Assembly: GCA_009731375.1 (NCBI GenBank)
Contig: BJOX01000002.1
Location: 1,426,665-1,490,664, forward strand
Direction of reading: 5' to 3'
Source: Paulinella micropora
Lineage: Eukaryota; Cercozoa; Imbricatea; Euglyphida
DNA: 64,000 nt
Below, one piece after another: positions 1 through 11,803 of this stretch. The notes beneath the pieces were generated by a model. That model was not told the DNA's origin. It saw nothing but the letters and a program-made list of their open reading frames with translations, and searched no databases. Every line of letters starts with the position of its first letter. The first letter of the stretch is position 1. The translations under genes were made by a program, and so were the position numbers.

Positions 1-1
1 T

Positions 2-72
<71 letters not shown>

Positions 73-143
73 GAGAGAGGGAGGGAGAGAGAGAGAGAGA
101 ACGAGACAGAGAGAACGAGACAGAGAGAACGAGACAGAGACAG
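1..143. repeat. (GA)n microsatellite
   Basis: Almost pure GA dinucleotide with a few GACAGAGA interruptions. No gene is visible. Confidence 0.95.
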
Positions 144-198
144 ATGCATTCATGTCAGTCTTCATGTATTCATGCATGCATATATACATTTATACATA

Positions 199-199
199 C

Positions 200-237
<38 letters not shown>

Positions 238-265
238 TAATAATAATAATAATAATAACAATAAC

Positions 266-307
<42 letters not shown>

Positions 308-325
308 CATAATGATAATAATAAT
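199..325. repeat. (AAT)n microsatellite
   Basis: Trinucleotide tract with rare AAC and ATC interruptions. The reading frames through it (poly-N, poly-I, poly-Y) are artefacts of the repeat. Confidence 0.95.
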
Positions 326-356
326 TATATCCATGTACCAGGTTCTTCGCCAACGA

Positions 357-389
357 GGCAACCTTACGTTATTTTCGACAACGTAACAC

Positions 390-472
<83 letters not shown>

Positions 473-555
473 GTCTGTCTATCTATCTGTCTGTCTATCT
501 ATCTATCTGTCTATCTATCTGAGGCAACCTTACGTTATTTTCGACAACGTAACAC

Positions 556-614
<59 letters not shown>

Positions 615-651
615 GTCTGTCTATCTATCTATCTATCTATCTGTCTATCTG

Positions 652-686
<35 letters not shown>

Positions 687-689
687 CTA

Positions 690-739
<50 letters not shown>

Positions 740-802
740 CTATCTATCTATCTATCTATCTAACTATCTGCCTACTATCTATCTGCCTATCTACCTACCT
801 AC

Positions 803-849
<47 letters not shown>

Positions 850-887
850 ACTAACTCTCTCTCTCTCTCTCTCTCTCCATATATATA

Positions 888-944
<57 letters not shown>

Positions 945-975
945 GTCTGTCTGTCTGTCTATCTATCTGTCTATT
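357..975. repeat. (ATCT)n with a repeated short anchor
   Basis: Tetranucleotide (ATCT)n with ATCTGTCT variants. A roughly 37-bp non-repetitive anchor that begins GAGGCAACCTTACG occurs at about 357 and again at about 522. So the tract grew by copying anchor plus microsatellite together, not only by slippage. Confidence 0.9.
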
Positions 976-1026
976 CTATAGAGAACGGAACACAGGACGT
1001 CGGGACTGGTCGAATATTGTATCTAT

Positions 1027-1120
<94 letters not shown>

Positions 1121-1183
1121 GTCTGTCTATCTATCTATTCTATAGAGGACGGAACACAGGACGTCGGGACTGGTCGAATATTG

Positions 1184-1236
<53 letters not shown>

Positions 1237-1370
1237 GTCTGTCTATCTATCTATCTATCTATTCTATAGAAAACGGAACAGAGGACGTCGGGACTGGTCG
1301 AATATTGTTTGCAGGTACATACATACATGCATTACATACATACCATTACATACATACATACATACATGAA

Positions 1371-1401
<31 letters not shown>

Positions 1402-1737
1402 CCATTACATACATACATACATACATGAATTACATAAATTACATACATACGTACATACATACATACATACATACATACATACATACATACACAAGACGTT
1501 GGGACTGGTCGAACATTGCTAGCAGGTACATACACATTACATACATTACATACATTACATACATTACATGCATTACATGCATTACATGCATTACATACAT
1601 TACATACATTACATACATTGCATACATTACATACATTACATACCATTACGTACATACATACATGAATATCATGAATAACATACATACATACATACATACA
1701 TACATACAAACATACATACTTACATACATTACATACA

Positions 1738-1768
<31 letters not shown>

Positions 1769-1845
1769 CATAAATGAATACATACATACATACATACATA
1801 CATACACAAGACGTTGGGACTGGTCGAACATTGCTAGCAGGTACA
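976..1845. repeat. Compound (ATCT)n/(ACAT)n array with a 50-bp anchor, 5 copies
   Basis: The anchor containing GGGACTGGTCGAA recurs near 1000, 1170, 1290, 1505 and 1815. The first two copies are flanked by (ATCT)n on both sides and the last two by (ACAT)n. The third joins the two repeat types. The last three carry a GCAGGTACATAC junction that looks like AG/GT splice dinucleotides. No protein is recognised. Confidence 0.85.
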
Positions 1846-2162
1846 TACATACATTAAATACATACATACATTACATGCATTACATACATTACATACATTA
1901 CATACATTACATGCATTACATACATCACATTACATACATTACATACATTACATGCATTACATACATTACATACATTACATGCATGACATACATACATACA
2001 TTACATGCATTACATACATACATACATACATACATTACATGCATTACATACATACATAAATTACATGCATGACACACATACATACATACATATATACATA
2101 CATACATACTTACATACATAAATTACATACATACATTACATACATACATACATACATATATG

Positions 2163-2194
<32 letters not shown>

Positions 2195-2355
2195 TGTAGG
2201 TATGTATGTATGTAGGTATGTATGTATGTATGTAATATGCATAGGCGCATTGGGAGGGTTTTCCTTCTGACATACATACATTACATACATACATACATAC
2301 ATACATACGTACATACATACATACATACATACATACAAACATACATACATATATG

Positions 2356-2387
<32 letters not shown>

Positions 2388-2442
2388 TGTATGTATGTAT
2401 GCATAGGCGCATTGGGAGGGTGTACCCTCTGACATACATACA

Positions 2443-2488
<46 letters not shown>

Positions 2489-2772
2489 GTATATGTATGT
2501 ATGTATGTATGTATGAAATATGCATAGGCGCATTGGGAGGGGTTTTCCTTCTGACATACATACATACATACATACATACATACATACATACATACATACG
2601 TACATACATACATGCATACATACATACATATATGTATAGTGTATGCATGTATGCATGTATGTATGTATATATATGTATGTATGTATTCATGTATGTATGT
2701 AATATGCATAGGCGCGTTTGGAGGGTGTACCTTCTACATACATACATACATACATATATACATACATGTATG

Positions 2773-2804
<32 letters not shown>

Positions 2805-2880
2805 CATGCATGCATGTATGTGCGTATGTATGTAATGTATGAAATATGCATAGGTGCATTGGGAGGGTTTTCCTTCTGGT
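1846..2880. repeat. (ACAT)n/(ATGT)n with a 40-bp anchor, 5 copies
   Basis: Blocks of (ACAT)n switch to (ATGT)n and back, which gives local inverted-repeat potential. The anchor containing GCATAGGCGCATTGGGAGGG recurs near 2238, 2401, 2522, 2705 and 2847 (the last two with base changes). The last copy leads into an (ATCT)n and polypyrimidine block. Confidence 0.9.
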
Positions 2881-3722
<842 letters not shown>

Positions 3723-3855
3723 CNNNNNNNNNNNNNNNNNNNNNNNNNNNNNNNNTTTTTTTTGGGGGGGGGGGGGGGGTATGTATGTATATAATGCCAT
3801 CCCCCCCCCTCCAGTCCAGGCACTGCCCCTATCTATCTATCTATCTATCTATCTA

Positions 3856-3902
<47 letters not shown>

Positions 3903-4088
3903 TTAAATATCTATCTATCTATCTATCTTTAGGACACTGTAAAGTCCATCATCCAGACAGATACCAAGGTCTCTCTCTCTCTCTCTCTCTCCGCAGTCAT
4001 ACCTGTCTGTCTATCTACCTATCTACCTATCTATCTATCTACCTATCTATCTATCGACCCATCTATCTATCTATCCATCCATCCATCC

Positions 4089-4181
4089 ACATTCCCAGCC
4101 CGCTATCCGTCGCCAACTGGTGGCGGGATGAAATTGTGTGTGCGTATGTCTCCGGATATGCAGAGCTGATAGACCAAACAT
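4089..4181 (+). mobile_element. 3' tail of a non-LTR/SINE family (family B), copy 1
   Basis: About 90 bp ending GAGCTGATAGACCAAACAT. The same 3' end occurs at 49430-49512 and 63880-63972, where it runs directly into (ATCT)n. Here it is preceded by (ATCC)n and followed by TAACACTCC and more (ATCC)n. It is a severely 5'-truncated copy. Confidence 0.7.
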
Positions 4182-4234
4182 AACACTCCTCCATCCATCC
4201 ATGCATCCATCTATCCATCTATTCATCTATCTAT

Positions 4235-4393
4235 CTATCTTACTGATCGTTGGGCAAACACTCCTCTATGGAGTCCACCATTCTTAACACATTACAAACA
4301 AGTTGATCTATCTATCTATCTATCTATCTATCCATCTATCTATCCATCTATCCATCTATCTATCCATCCATCCATCCATCCATCCATCTATCC

Positions 4394-4428
<35 letters not shown>

Positions 4429-4504
4429 ATACTTATCGTAGGGCGAACACTCCTCTATGGTTTCTACCATTATTAACACATACAAGCGAGATGGCCTAGG
4501 CCGG

Positions 4505-4536
<32 letters not shown>

Positions 4537-4711
4537 CTTCCTTCTTTCTTTCTTTCTTTCTTTCCTTCCTTCTTTCTTTCTTTCTTTCTTTCTTTCTCTC
4601 TTTCTTTCTTACTTTCTTTCTTTTTTTCTTTCTTTTTTGCTTGCTTGCTTTCTTTCTTTCTTGCTGTCTTTTCTTTCTTTGTCTCTTTCTTTCTTTCTTT
4701 CTTTCTTTCTT

Positions 4712-4745
<34 letters not shown>

Positions 4746-4784
4746 ACCATTCTTAACAAATACAAGCGAGATGTCATAGGCCGG

Positions 4785-4818
<34 letters not shown>

Positions 4819-4880
4819 GCTTTCTTTCTTGCTTTCTTTCTTGCTTTCTTTCTTGCTTTCTTTCTTGCTTTCTTTCTTTC

Positions 4881-4932
<52 letters not shown>

Positions 4933-5126
4933 TTCTACCATTATTAACACATAGCGAGATGGCATAGGCCGGTATCTTTCTCTCTTTCTTTCTTTCTTTC
5001 TTTCTTTTTTGCTTGCTTGCTTTCTTTCTTTCTTACTGTCTTTTCTTTCTTTGTCTCTTTCTTTCTTTCTTTCTTTCCTTCTTTCTTTCTTTCTTTCTTT
5101 CTTTCTCTCTCTATCTATCTCGCGCG

Positions 5127-5159
<33 letters not shown>

Positions 5160-5290
5160 TCTTCTACCATTCTTAACACACCAGCGAGATGACATAGGCC
5201 GGTATCTTTCTCTCTTTCTTTCTTTCTTTCTTTCTTTTTTGCTTGCTCGCTTTCTTTCTTTCTTGCTGTCTTTTCTTTATTTGTCTCTTT

Positions 5291-5324
<34 letters not shown>

Positions 5325-5400
5325 CTCTCTCTCTCTCTCTTTTCTACCATTATTAACACATACAAGCGAGGTGGCATAGGCCGGTTTCTTTCTTTCTTTC
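4235..5400. repeat. Tandem array of 180-280 bp units in polypyrimidine
   Basis: Each unit has an anchor of the type CTACCATTATTAACACATAC followed by AGCGAGATGGCATAGGCCGG, then (CTTT)n and (CT)n. Anchors occur near 4278 (divergent), 4463, 4743, 4933, 5163 and 5343. Anchor sequence is conserved while the microsatellite part varies in length and composition. Confidence 0.85.
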
Positions 5401-5795
5401 TTTCTATCTTTCTTTCTATCTTTCTTTCTTTCTTTCTTTCTTTCGTTCGTTCTTTTTTTGTTTCTCTCTCTCTCTCTCTCTCTATCTATCTCTCTCTCTC
5501 TCTTTCCTTCCTATCTATCTATCCTATCCTATCTATCCATCTATCTATCTATCTATCTATCTGTCTATCTATCTATTATATCTATCCAATCTATCTATCC
5601 TATATATCTATATATTACCTTCCTACATATCTATCCTATCTATATATCTATTTATCGACCTTATCTATCTATCTATCTACCTATCTATCTATCTATCAAT
5701 CTATCTATCTATCTATCTACCTATCTATCTATCTATCTATAGCTTTTTTCGTGGGTGGAGCGTAGCCTATACACGCGGCATGCCAGGTTTTACCT

Positions 5796-5840
<45 letters not shown>

Positions 5841-5856
5841 CATCTATCTATCTATC

Positions 5857-6434
5857 TCTCCTTTTTTCTGACATTAGTCGATATCTCATCAGTTGATCTC
5901 ATCACTTACTCCACGGAGTGAACCAAGGCCACTTGAGGTGTCACTGACCCTCCCTTGGGCTTGGTTTTTTGAAATGGGTGCCATCTGTCGACAGACAGAG
6001 AATTAGGGGATGGTGTGGGTGTGCTGGGCCCGTGGTGGGGTGCCTTATGTGTGCCTAGCCATACGCCTATAAGTCACATGCCGAAATAGCGACGGGAAGC
6101 ACAATCCTGTTCCCTCAGGGTGCCCTTTCTCGCTTGTTGAGCCCGGAATAAAACCCACAGTGCTCTGTCGGTTTATACTAGACTGTCGAACAGTCTCGAA
6201 ACTCCATCTGCTTACTGGGTCCTCTGTAATGGAGGTGGGAGCTCGTTCTGCAAGGGGCGCTTATGGAACGAGCCCTGGCCCCGCCTGGTACTAGGGAGCT
6301 TTGGTATCGCCTGTATCAGTCCCTTCCGTGCAAACATCACGGCTTAGCTGGGCATCGGGTTAATACTTTACCCACAGACTTCTTGGTTGACAAAATCAGA
6401 AGCTCCTTTTTTCTGACATTAGTCGATATCTCAT
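5857..6434 (+). mobile_element. Retroelement family A, nested copies inserted in (ATCT)n
   Basis: A short 3' end (CTGACATTAGTCGATATCTC, about 5870-5889) is followed by a second element of about 540 bp that ends with the same sequence at 6411-6434 and runs into (ATCT)n. Positions 6111-6434 are nearly identical to the inverse of 59431-59753. The shared 3' terminus followed by microsatellite and the variable 5' ends are typical of target-primed retrotransposition. No long ORF is present; it is probably a non-autonomous element or a truncated LINE tail. Confidence 0.7.
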
Positions 6435-6526
6435 CTATCCATCTATCTATCTATCTATCTATCTAATCTATCTAATCTATCTAATCTATCTATCTATCTA
6501 TCTATCTATCCATCCATCCATCCATG

Positions 6527-6558
<32 letters not shown>

Positions 6559-6559
6559 C

Positions 6560-6607
<48 letters not shown>

Positions 6608-6680
6608 GCGAGATCTCAAAAGGGCAGGTTCAATTCCAGCTGCTGTTGCAAAAAGCCTGCAAAAAACTTGGCGAGTATTA

Positions 6681-8948
6681 TTGAAGACCGGTAACCGCCT
6701 CCGCCGTCGTCTCAAGGAAGCAACTTTAAGCTCCGCTCAACGACAAGCAAATACACGCTTCCGAACTGACCCTCATAAGTTTGCCAAAAATCTGTTTCAT
6801 CCCCCCTCAACCCAAACCACTTCCTCCCTATCCAAAGAAAACTGTGACTCCTACTTTCCCAACCTATACAAAGACGCTAATCGTGAACAAACCTACGTGC
6901 CCTTACCTGAAATGAATCGCCCACCTCTACCAACTGTCCCCTTTGACCTCAAGCCACCGTCCTTCTTGGAAACCAAAAGATCTGTGTTTGCCAAGCGTAA
7001 TGGTGCAGCCCCTGGCAGAGATAGTATTAGCTACCTTGTTTACAAGAGACTTCCCACCGCTTTACTTTTCTTACACAAACTCATTGTCAAGTGTTGGACA
7101 ACTGATGTAGCTAACAGCTGGGCCCACGCTGCTATCTCCCTCCTTCATAAGGACGGCGATCCACTTCAGGCCTCAAACTATCGTCCGATTGCTCTGACAA
7201 ACTGCTCGGGTAAGGTATTTTTCTCTTTGTGGTCAAAACGCCTAGAGAGTTTTCTGCTGGATAACAAATACTTTGACAGAGCAAAACAAAAGGGTTTCCT
7301 CCGTAACGTTGCAGGATGCCCTGAACACATTGCTACCACAAAGGCTACCATCAGAAATGCAAAAGATCACTATCGCCAACTGGTCATAGCATGGATTGAC
7401 CTACAAAACGCTTTTGAAAGCGTAAATCACAACTTGATCCAGTTCGCTCTCTGGTGGTACCACGTGCCCCCTATGTTTGCACGCATAATCTTCTTATATT
7501 ACGAACTCTTAGTAGCCACAATCGAAGGGAAAGAATGGTCATCAGAACCCTTCGTTTTTGCTGTGGGCGTCTTTCAAGGATGCTGCATCTCTCCTCTCCT
7601 TTTCAATATAGTTTTCAATCTACTACTTGACCTCCTATCATCGTTGACCAAAAACAACGGTTACCATTTCAAACATAAGACCTCAACGGATGAAGTAATC
7701 GTGCACGAAGCTGCCTATGCTGACGATCTCAAACTACACAGCCGATCCACGAAACACTGTCAATCGTCCATCAACATGATAGACAAATTTCTGTCATGGA
7801 CCAGAACAATGGCCGCGAAACCGCCCAAATGCAAAAGCCTTGCTTTCAAATATTGGACTAAAGCCGACGACCATAAGGGTCTCAAACGATTAATGCCGAT
7901 TTCGTTCCCACCTTTCGACCCCGCCCTGACTGTTACTGGCAAACCAATTAACTTCATCGCTGACGACCTCGGATGGATTGTCTACCATGACCTCAGCGAA
8001 AACGAACAACGAGCAGAAATCCAAAAGAAGTTCATTCTTTCTATGCAAGCCATCGATAGCTGCTCGATCAATGGCTTTATGAAACTTTGGCTCTACCAGC
8101 ACTATGCTGTCCAGTCACTTGCCTGGCCATTTCTCATTTATGACCTCTGCTTATCTTTCGCCAAAACCCTTGAGAAAATTGCGACCCGCTTCCTCAAAAA
8201 ATGGGTCAATATCTACAAAAGAGCTCTGGTCTCCTGCCTTTACCGCCCACGCTCGAAATTCGGTCTACAGCTCCAGTCCATCGTCTCTTTTTACCAGCGA
8301 CTTCAAATCAACCGTGCTCACATGCTGAAGTACTGCCCAGATAAACACCTCTCGTCCATCTATGCGATGAACCTGACGAAACACGAAACGTTTCGAACTA
8401 TCTGGAAACCAGAGCCTGTGCTCGAAAAGCTTGAGGCACAAGTTGATTTTGAATTCAAACATCGAGGCCAATCCGATCATCTCGGACTTGGCCATGGTCG
8501 CTACCCAAAAGAACATTCCATCACAGACCGCAAAGACAGGATTTTAGAATTAGCTGCTGAGACAATACTTGAGGCAACCACAGTGCATGACATGGACAAA
8601 GCCATGCAAGGGTGCTTTCTTCGTTTTGAAGACGCATGCCCCTTTGACCTCTCCTGGGCTCGCCTCATCGGAACCCGTAATCCCCGCTTAATCTCTTGGG
8701 TCATCAATGCAAGCACAAACTCGGTTATTACCCCCGACCTTAGACGTCTGTGGGGAATCATTCCCAACAACAAGTGTGCTCTCTGTTCTGGTCAAGCACA
8801 TTTATGTCACATCCTCTCCGGTTGCCATGTTGCCCTCAAACAAGGCCGTTATACCTGGCGTCACGACTCTGTGCTCTGCACTATTGAAGCTCCCCTTCAA
8901 AAACACATCGAGAGCCATAACAAACGCTCCCGTATACGACGAAAATGA
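6681..8948 (+). CDS. Reverse transcriptase of RLE-type non-LTR retrotransposon (5' partial)
   Basis: The protein would copy element RNA into DNA at the nicked target. About 755 residues from the first possible start. No ATG is seen: the frame stays open upstream to about 6605, where microsatellite begins, so the N-terminus is lost. RT blocks in order: GAAPGRDSISY (about residue 110), RPIALTNCSGK (about 165), the first catalytic Asp in IDLQNAFESVNH (about 240), QGCCISPLLFN (about 300) and the second catalytic pair in YADDLKLH (about 350). Near residue 713 a CX2C...HX4C knuckle (CALCSGQAHLCHILSGC) is followed by GRYTWRHDSVL, typical of RLE elements. The frame stops at TGA 8946-8948, but the RLE domain follows in the same frame, so this looks like one ORF broken by a single nonsense codon. 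Confidence 0.88.
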   Translation: MKTGNRLRRRLKEATLSSAQRQANTRFRTDPHKFAKNLFHPPSTQTTSSLSKENCDSYFPNLYKDANREQTYVPLPEMNRPPLPTVPFDLKPPSFLETKRSVFAKRNGAAPGRDSISYLVYKRLPTALLFLHKLIVKCWTTDVANSWAHAAISLLHKDGDPLQASNYRPIALTNCSGKVFFSLWSKRLESFLLDNKYFDRAKQKGFLRNVAGCPEHIATTKATIRNAKDHYRQLVIAWIDLQNAFESVNHNLIQFALWWYHVPPMFARIIFLYYELLVATIEGKEWSSEPFVFAVGVFQGCCISPLLFNIVFNLLLDLLSSLTKNNGYHFKHKTSTDEVIVHEAAYADDLKLHSRSTKHCQSSINMIDKFLSWTRTMAAKPPKCKSLAFKYWTKADDHKGLKRLMPISFPPFDPALTVTGKPINFIADDLGWIVYHDLSENEQRAEIQKKFILSMQAIDSCSINGFMKLWLYQHYAVQSLAWPFLIYDLCLSFAKTLEKIATRFLKKWVNIYKRALVSCLYRPRSKFGLQLQSIVSFYQRLQINRAHMLKYCPDKHLSSIYAMNLTKHETFRTIWKPEPVLEKLEAQVDFEFKHRGQSDHLGLGHGRYPKEHSITDRKDRILELAAETILEATTVHDMDKAMQGCFLRFEDACPFDLSWARLIGTRNPRLISWVINASTNSVITPDLRRLWGIIPNNKCALCSGQAHLCHILSGCHVALKQGRYTWRHDSVLCTIEAPLQKHIESHNKRSRIRRK

Positions 8949-9572
8949 TCAAAGTCTATGTTTGTGAAAGAGGGCGAGCAGAAGTCTAAAGGGCAGTCAT
9001 TTCATCGTCCATGCCTGCTTGACACCGCAAACGATTGGCAGCTCCAAACCCAATACACCGGTTCTGAGCAAGCCTTTCCTGTCCACATCTGTGTCACTGA
9101 CCTCCGCCCCGATATTGTTGTCTGGTCATTGTCTACCAAGATATGTATACTGATCGAGCTCACGTGCCCGGTCGAGGAAAACATCCTTGATGCACGAGCC
9201 TACAAGACTAACCGATATAATGGGCTCAAATCTCAAATCGAGGACAACGGATGGACCTGCCACCTTCGACCAATCGAATGCGGGGCTCGCGGCATGGTAT
9301 CGTTCTCTGTTCATCGATGTTTCCGCGCCTTGGGTTTTTCACATCCCCAATCCAAATCCCTTTCCTTCAAGCTATCGTCCTGCGTAGCTCGTNNNNNNNN
9401 NNNNNNNNNNNNNNNNNNNNNNNNNNNNNNNNNNNNNNNNNNNNNNNNNNNNTCCGTCATAGCCGTCCAGTGTTGCATAGCCCGGGCTAGGTCCCTTCGG
9501 GGGTTTAGGCCTTTACACGATGTCATCATTGTAGGTTGCGCAAGCTTACGGTGCTCAAAACACTTGGACTAA
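8949..9572 (+). CDS. Restriction-like endonuclease domain of the same retrotransposon
   Basis: In frame with the RT ORF, straight after its TGA; the first ATG is at 8958. The nuclease signature is RPDIVVWSLSTKICILIELT: a PD pair, then an acidic residue in IELTCP, then KTNRYNGL with the Lys/Arg-Tyr pair. This domain nicks target DNA in R2-type elements. An N gap (9393-9452) lies in the C-terminal part, so the end is uncertain. A single substitution in the codon at 8946 would explain the split; readthrough is an alternative. The nuclease core residues are intact. Confidence 0.75.
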   Translation, partial: SKSMFVKEGEQKSKGQSFHRPCLLDTANDWQLQTQYTGSEQAFPVHICVTDLRPDIVVWSLSTKICILIELTCPVEENILDARAYKTNRYNGLKSQIEDNGWTCHLRPIECGARGMVSFSVHRCFRALGFSHPQSKSLSFKLSSCVARXXXXXXXXXXXXXXXXXXXXSVIAVQCCIARARSLRGFRPLHDVIIVGCASLRCSKHLD

Positions 9573-9817
9573 CGGCTTCCTTTTCTTTCTCTTCTTCCTT
9601 ATCCTCCCCACTCTCCATTCCTAGATTGCCTTTTTCTTCAACGTCCTTCCTCCTCTTCTTTTTCCAGAACACAGTCTACCCGTGATTCCCATCCCGGACA
9701 CATGCACAGTACACAAATTACTGTTTGATGTGAAACTGCGTTCCTTTGCAAGGACTACATTCCTTTGCGACATCTCATCTANNNNNNNNNNCCTACATTC
9801 CTTTGCGACATCTCATA

Positions 9818-9830
<13 letters not shown>
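9573..9830 (+). other. 3' UTR and tail of the non-LTR element
   Basis: Non-coding C/T-rich stretch, then a conserved end starting CCCATCCCGGACACATGCAC (about 9690) and finishing CATCTCATCTATCTATC. The same end at 44729-44822 is likewise followed by (ATCT)n, so this is the element's true 3' terminus. Confidence 0.75.
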
Positions 9831-9857
<27 letters not shown>

Positions 9858-9867
9858 GATACCCCAG

Positions 9868-9892
9868 TATTCTCTCTCTCTCTCTTTCATTT

Positions 9893-9932
<40 letters not shown>
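9868..9932. repeat. (CT)n tract
   Basis: Simple dinucleotide repeat downstream of the (ATCT)n tail of the retrotransposon. No gene seen up to 10010. Confidence 0.9.
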
Positions 9933-9936
<4 letters not shown>

Positions 9937-10009
9937 TTTTGTACAGCCTCCGCTATCACGTTCTACGTCTACGCCAAGGCCATCACCTTGGCAGATGCGT
10001 TACACTTGT

Positions 10010-10262
10010 GAGCAACGACACTTGTGCAAAAAGCACACGTGTGAAAACGACACTTGTGCAAAACGACACTTGTGCACTTGAAAACGACACTTGTGCAAAA
10101 CGACACTTGTGCACTTGTTCAAAAACGACACTTGTGCAAAACGACCATGGTCCAAAATGACACTTGTGCAAAACATTTGTGAAAACGGCACTTGTGCAAA
10201 ACGATGCTCGTGTGCAAACGGCATTTGTGAAAAACGACACGGATTCGACCTTGACCCGAGGC
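10010..10262. repeat. Minisatellite, about 16-bp unit (CGACACTTGTGCAAAA)
   Basis: More than ten imperfect tandem copies of CGACACTTGTGCAAAA and shortened forms (CACTTGTGC). Reading frames on both strands look Cys/Phe-rich only because of the unit. Units abut directly, without spacers. Confidence 0.9.
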
Positions 10263-10378
10263 CGCGGGTACAAAACGACTGTGAGTCAATATCAAAAGCA
10301 AATCAATGCCTTGTTGTGTAGATGCGCTTTCCACATGAGAGTGAGGTATTCATGAGGAATCTTTCACTCTCTCTTACT

Positions 10379-10425
<47 letters not shown>

Positions 10426-10691
10426 TTCTTTCTTTCTTTACGGTTGATAAAGGATCCAGTCCGGTTGCAGACTTCGAAATCAAACGTTGAATGTTCAGAC
10501 GGTACCAGTTATACACATATACACATATGCATAGTATGCATATATATATATGTAATATTACTTGAAACTTTGAATGAAGTGTCAAGTAATATGTAACATA
10601 TATGTAAAATAAGATCTATATTTGTTTTATGTTTTACCTAGCGGAGTTATCAAGTTTTATCGATGCGATATATAAGTTTATTTATTGAGAG

Positions 10692-10843
10692 AGCGAATAG
10701 TATATTATGCGGCTAGCCACAAATTTGACGTGTTTTGCGAGCGAGCCGGGCCGGTGAGCCCACAAAACACGTCGAATTTGGCGCGCCGCGGCATATGTAG
10801 TTTTATCGGTAACCTGACCACATTTTGTGAAGGTGACCGATAA
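10692..10843 (+). mobile_element. Fold-back (MITE-like) element, copy 1
   Basis: Two adjacent hairpins. The first has arms AAATTTGACGTGTTTTG and CAAAACACGTCGAATTT around 10729-10781. The second has arms TTTATCGGTAACCT and AGGTGACCGATAAA around 10801-10844. A second copy lies in opposite orientation at 47336-47481. No ORF. The structure fits a non-autonomous fold-back transposon; a conserved structured RNA is an alternative. Confidence 0.6.
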
Positions 10844-10981
10844 ATAATATGTGTACATACTTTTCTTACATTTGCGTATCAGTGCCTCAGCTCAGCACTG
10901 AGAATGTATGCTACTATGGCTTACTGACTTATAGAGTCGGAAGATAAATATAGTTTTACGTAATGTAAAATCATATTATAC

Positions 10982-11029
<48 letters not shown>

Positions 11030-11803
11030 GCCCTTACCAAGTTTTGAATAATCAGATTTCTGAATCATCGGAACTTGATAAAACAAAGTGTTTATCTAAG
11101 CTCAGTGAATGAAAAGTGATTGATGAATCATAATATTGTAAGTGTAAATAAACCCCTATTATTAAATAACTGTTTTCAAAAAATGTATTGCCATTATATA
11201 TCGGGTGGGCCGGCATATAAATAATTAAGTGGCCCCCGAATTTGCCAGTAGTATTAGATGATCCGTTCCTATGAAAAATGAAACTAACAGTAAGTAACTG
11301 TAACTCCGGGTAACGTTGCCGGGAAATGAATAGGAACAACGGGGACTTTGGGCACGGTTCGGGTTCTGACCGCTAGGCTTGAAAATTTTCAGATCGCTAT
11401 ATGATGTTCCGACCACGGAAGGCAAATAGCAATATGATTATTAACAGGCTATGATACTGATATAATATTACCGATAACATAAGGTTTAATTCACTTTTGA
11501 TTCAGAAGTTTAAGCAAGTACTTAGCAGATTCCTTCTCCGACATTCGAGTCTGGCTTGCAGTGCTCCGAGGCTAAGTCTATTAATAAATTGATTACGTTA
11601 ATAACCAGCCGGCGGGAGTCAGCCGGAACTTGACTTGCTCATGAGTTGCACATGAGTTGCCTTTGACATGTCTTTGACTTGCCAACAATTTTCCTAATCT
11701 TGACTTAGAGCTATGATTTCGGAGGGGCCGCCTGTTGCATTCAAAGTTGAAATAACTTATTTTTTTACGCAAACACTTATCAAAAACTATTATATTAATA
11801 CTC
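10844..11803. other. AT-rich intergenic stretch
   Basis: No gene recognised. Holds a (CT)n tract (10986-11029), a short motif shared with 56810-56850 (AAACCCCTATTATTAAATAA at about 11145) and a CGGGTGGGCCGGCATA motif (about 11202) that recurs at about 33193. Confidence 0.5.

Larger units (their letters stand above)
6605..9830 (+). mobile_element. Non-LTR retrotransposon with restriction-like endonuclease, 5' truncated, in (ATCT)n
   Basis: The element starts abruptly at the end of an (ATCT)n tract inside an open reading frame and ends at about 9815 with GCGACATCTCAT before another (ATCT)n tract. It carries reverse transcriptase, a C-terminal zinc knuckle and an RLE nuclease domain. That order is seen in the R2/NeSL/HERO type of non-LTR elements. 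N gaps at 9393-9452 and 9782-9791 interrupt it; the second gap is followed by a repeat of the sequence before it, so it may be an assembly overlap. The 3' end recurs at 44729-44822. Confidence 0.85.

Noticed and set aside
388-1260. Long ORFs of YLSIYLSI type as genes (also 43.7-44.9, 47.9-49.0 and 49.5-49.9 kb)
   Set aside because: They are readings of (ATCT)n, open in several frames, with no non-repeat coding sequence of their own.
7760-8773. ORFs in other frames within the reverse transcriptase gene
   Set aside because: No motifs; the RT frame carries all conserved blocks.
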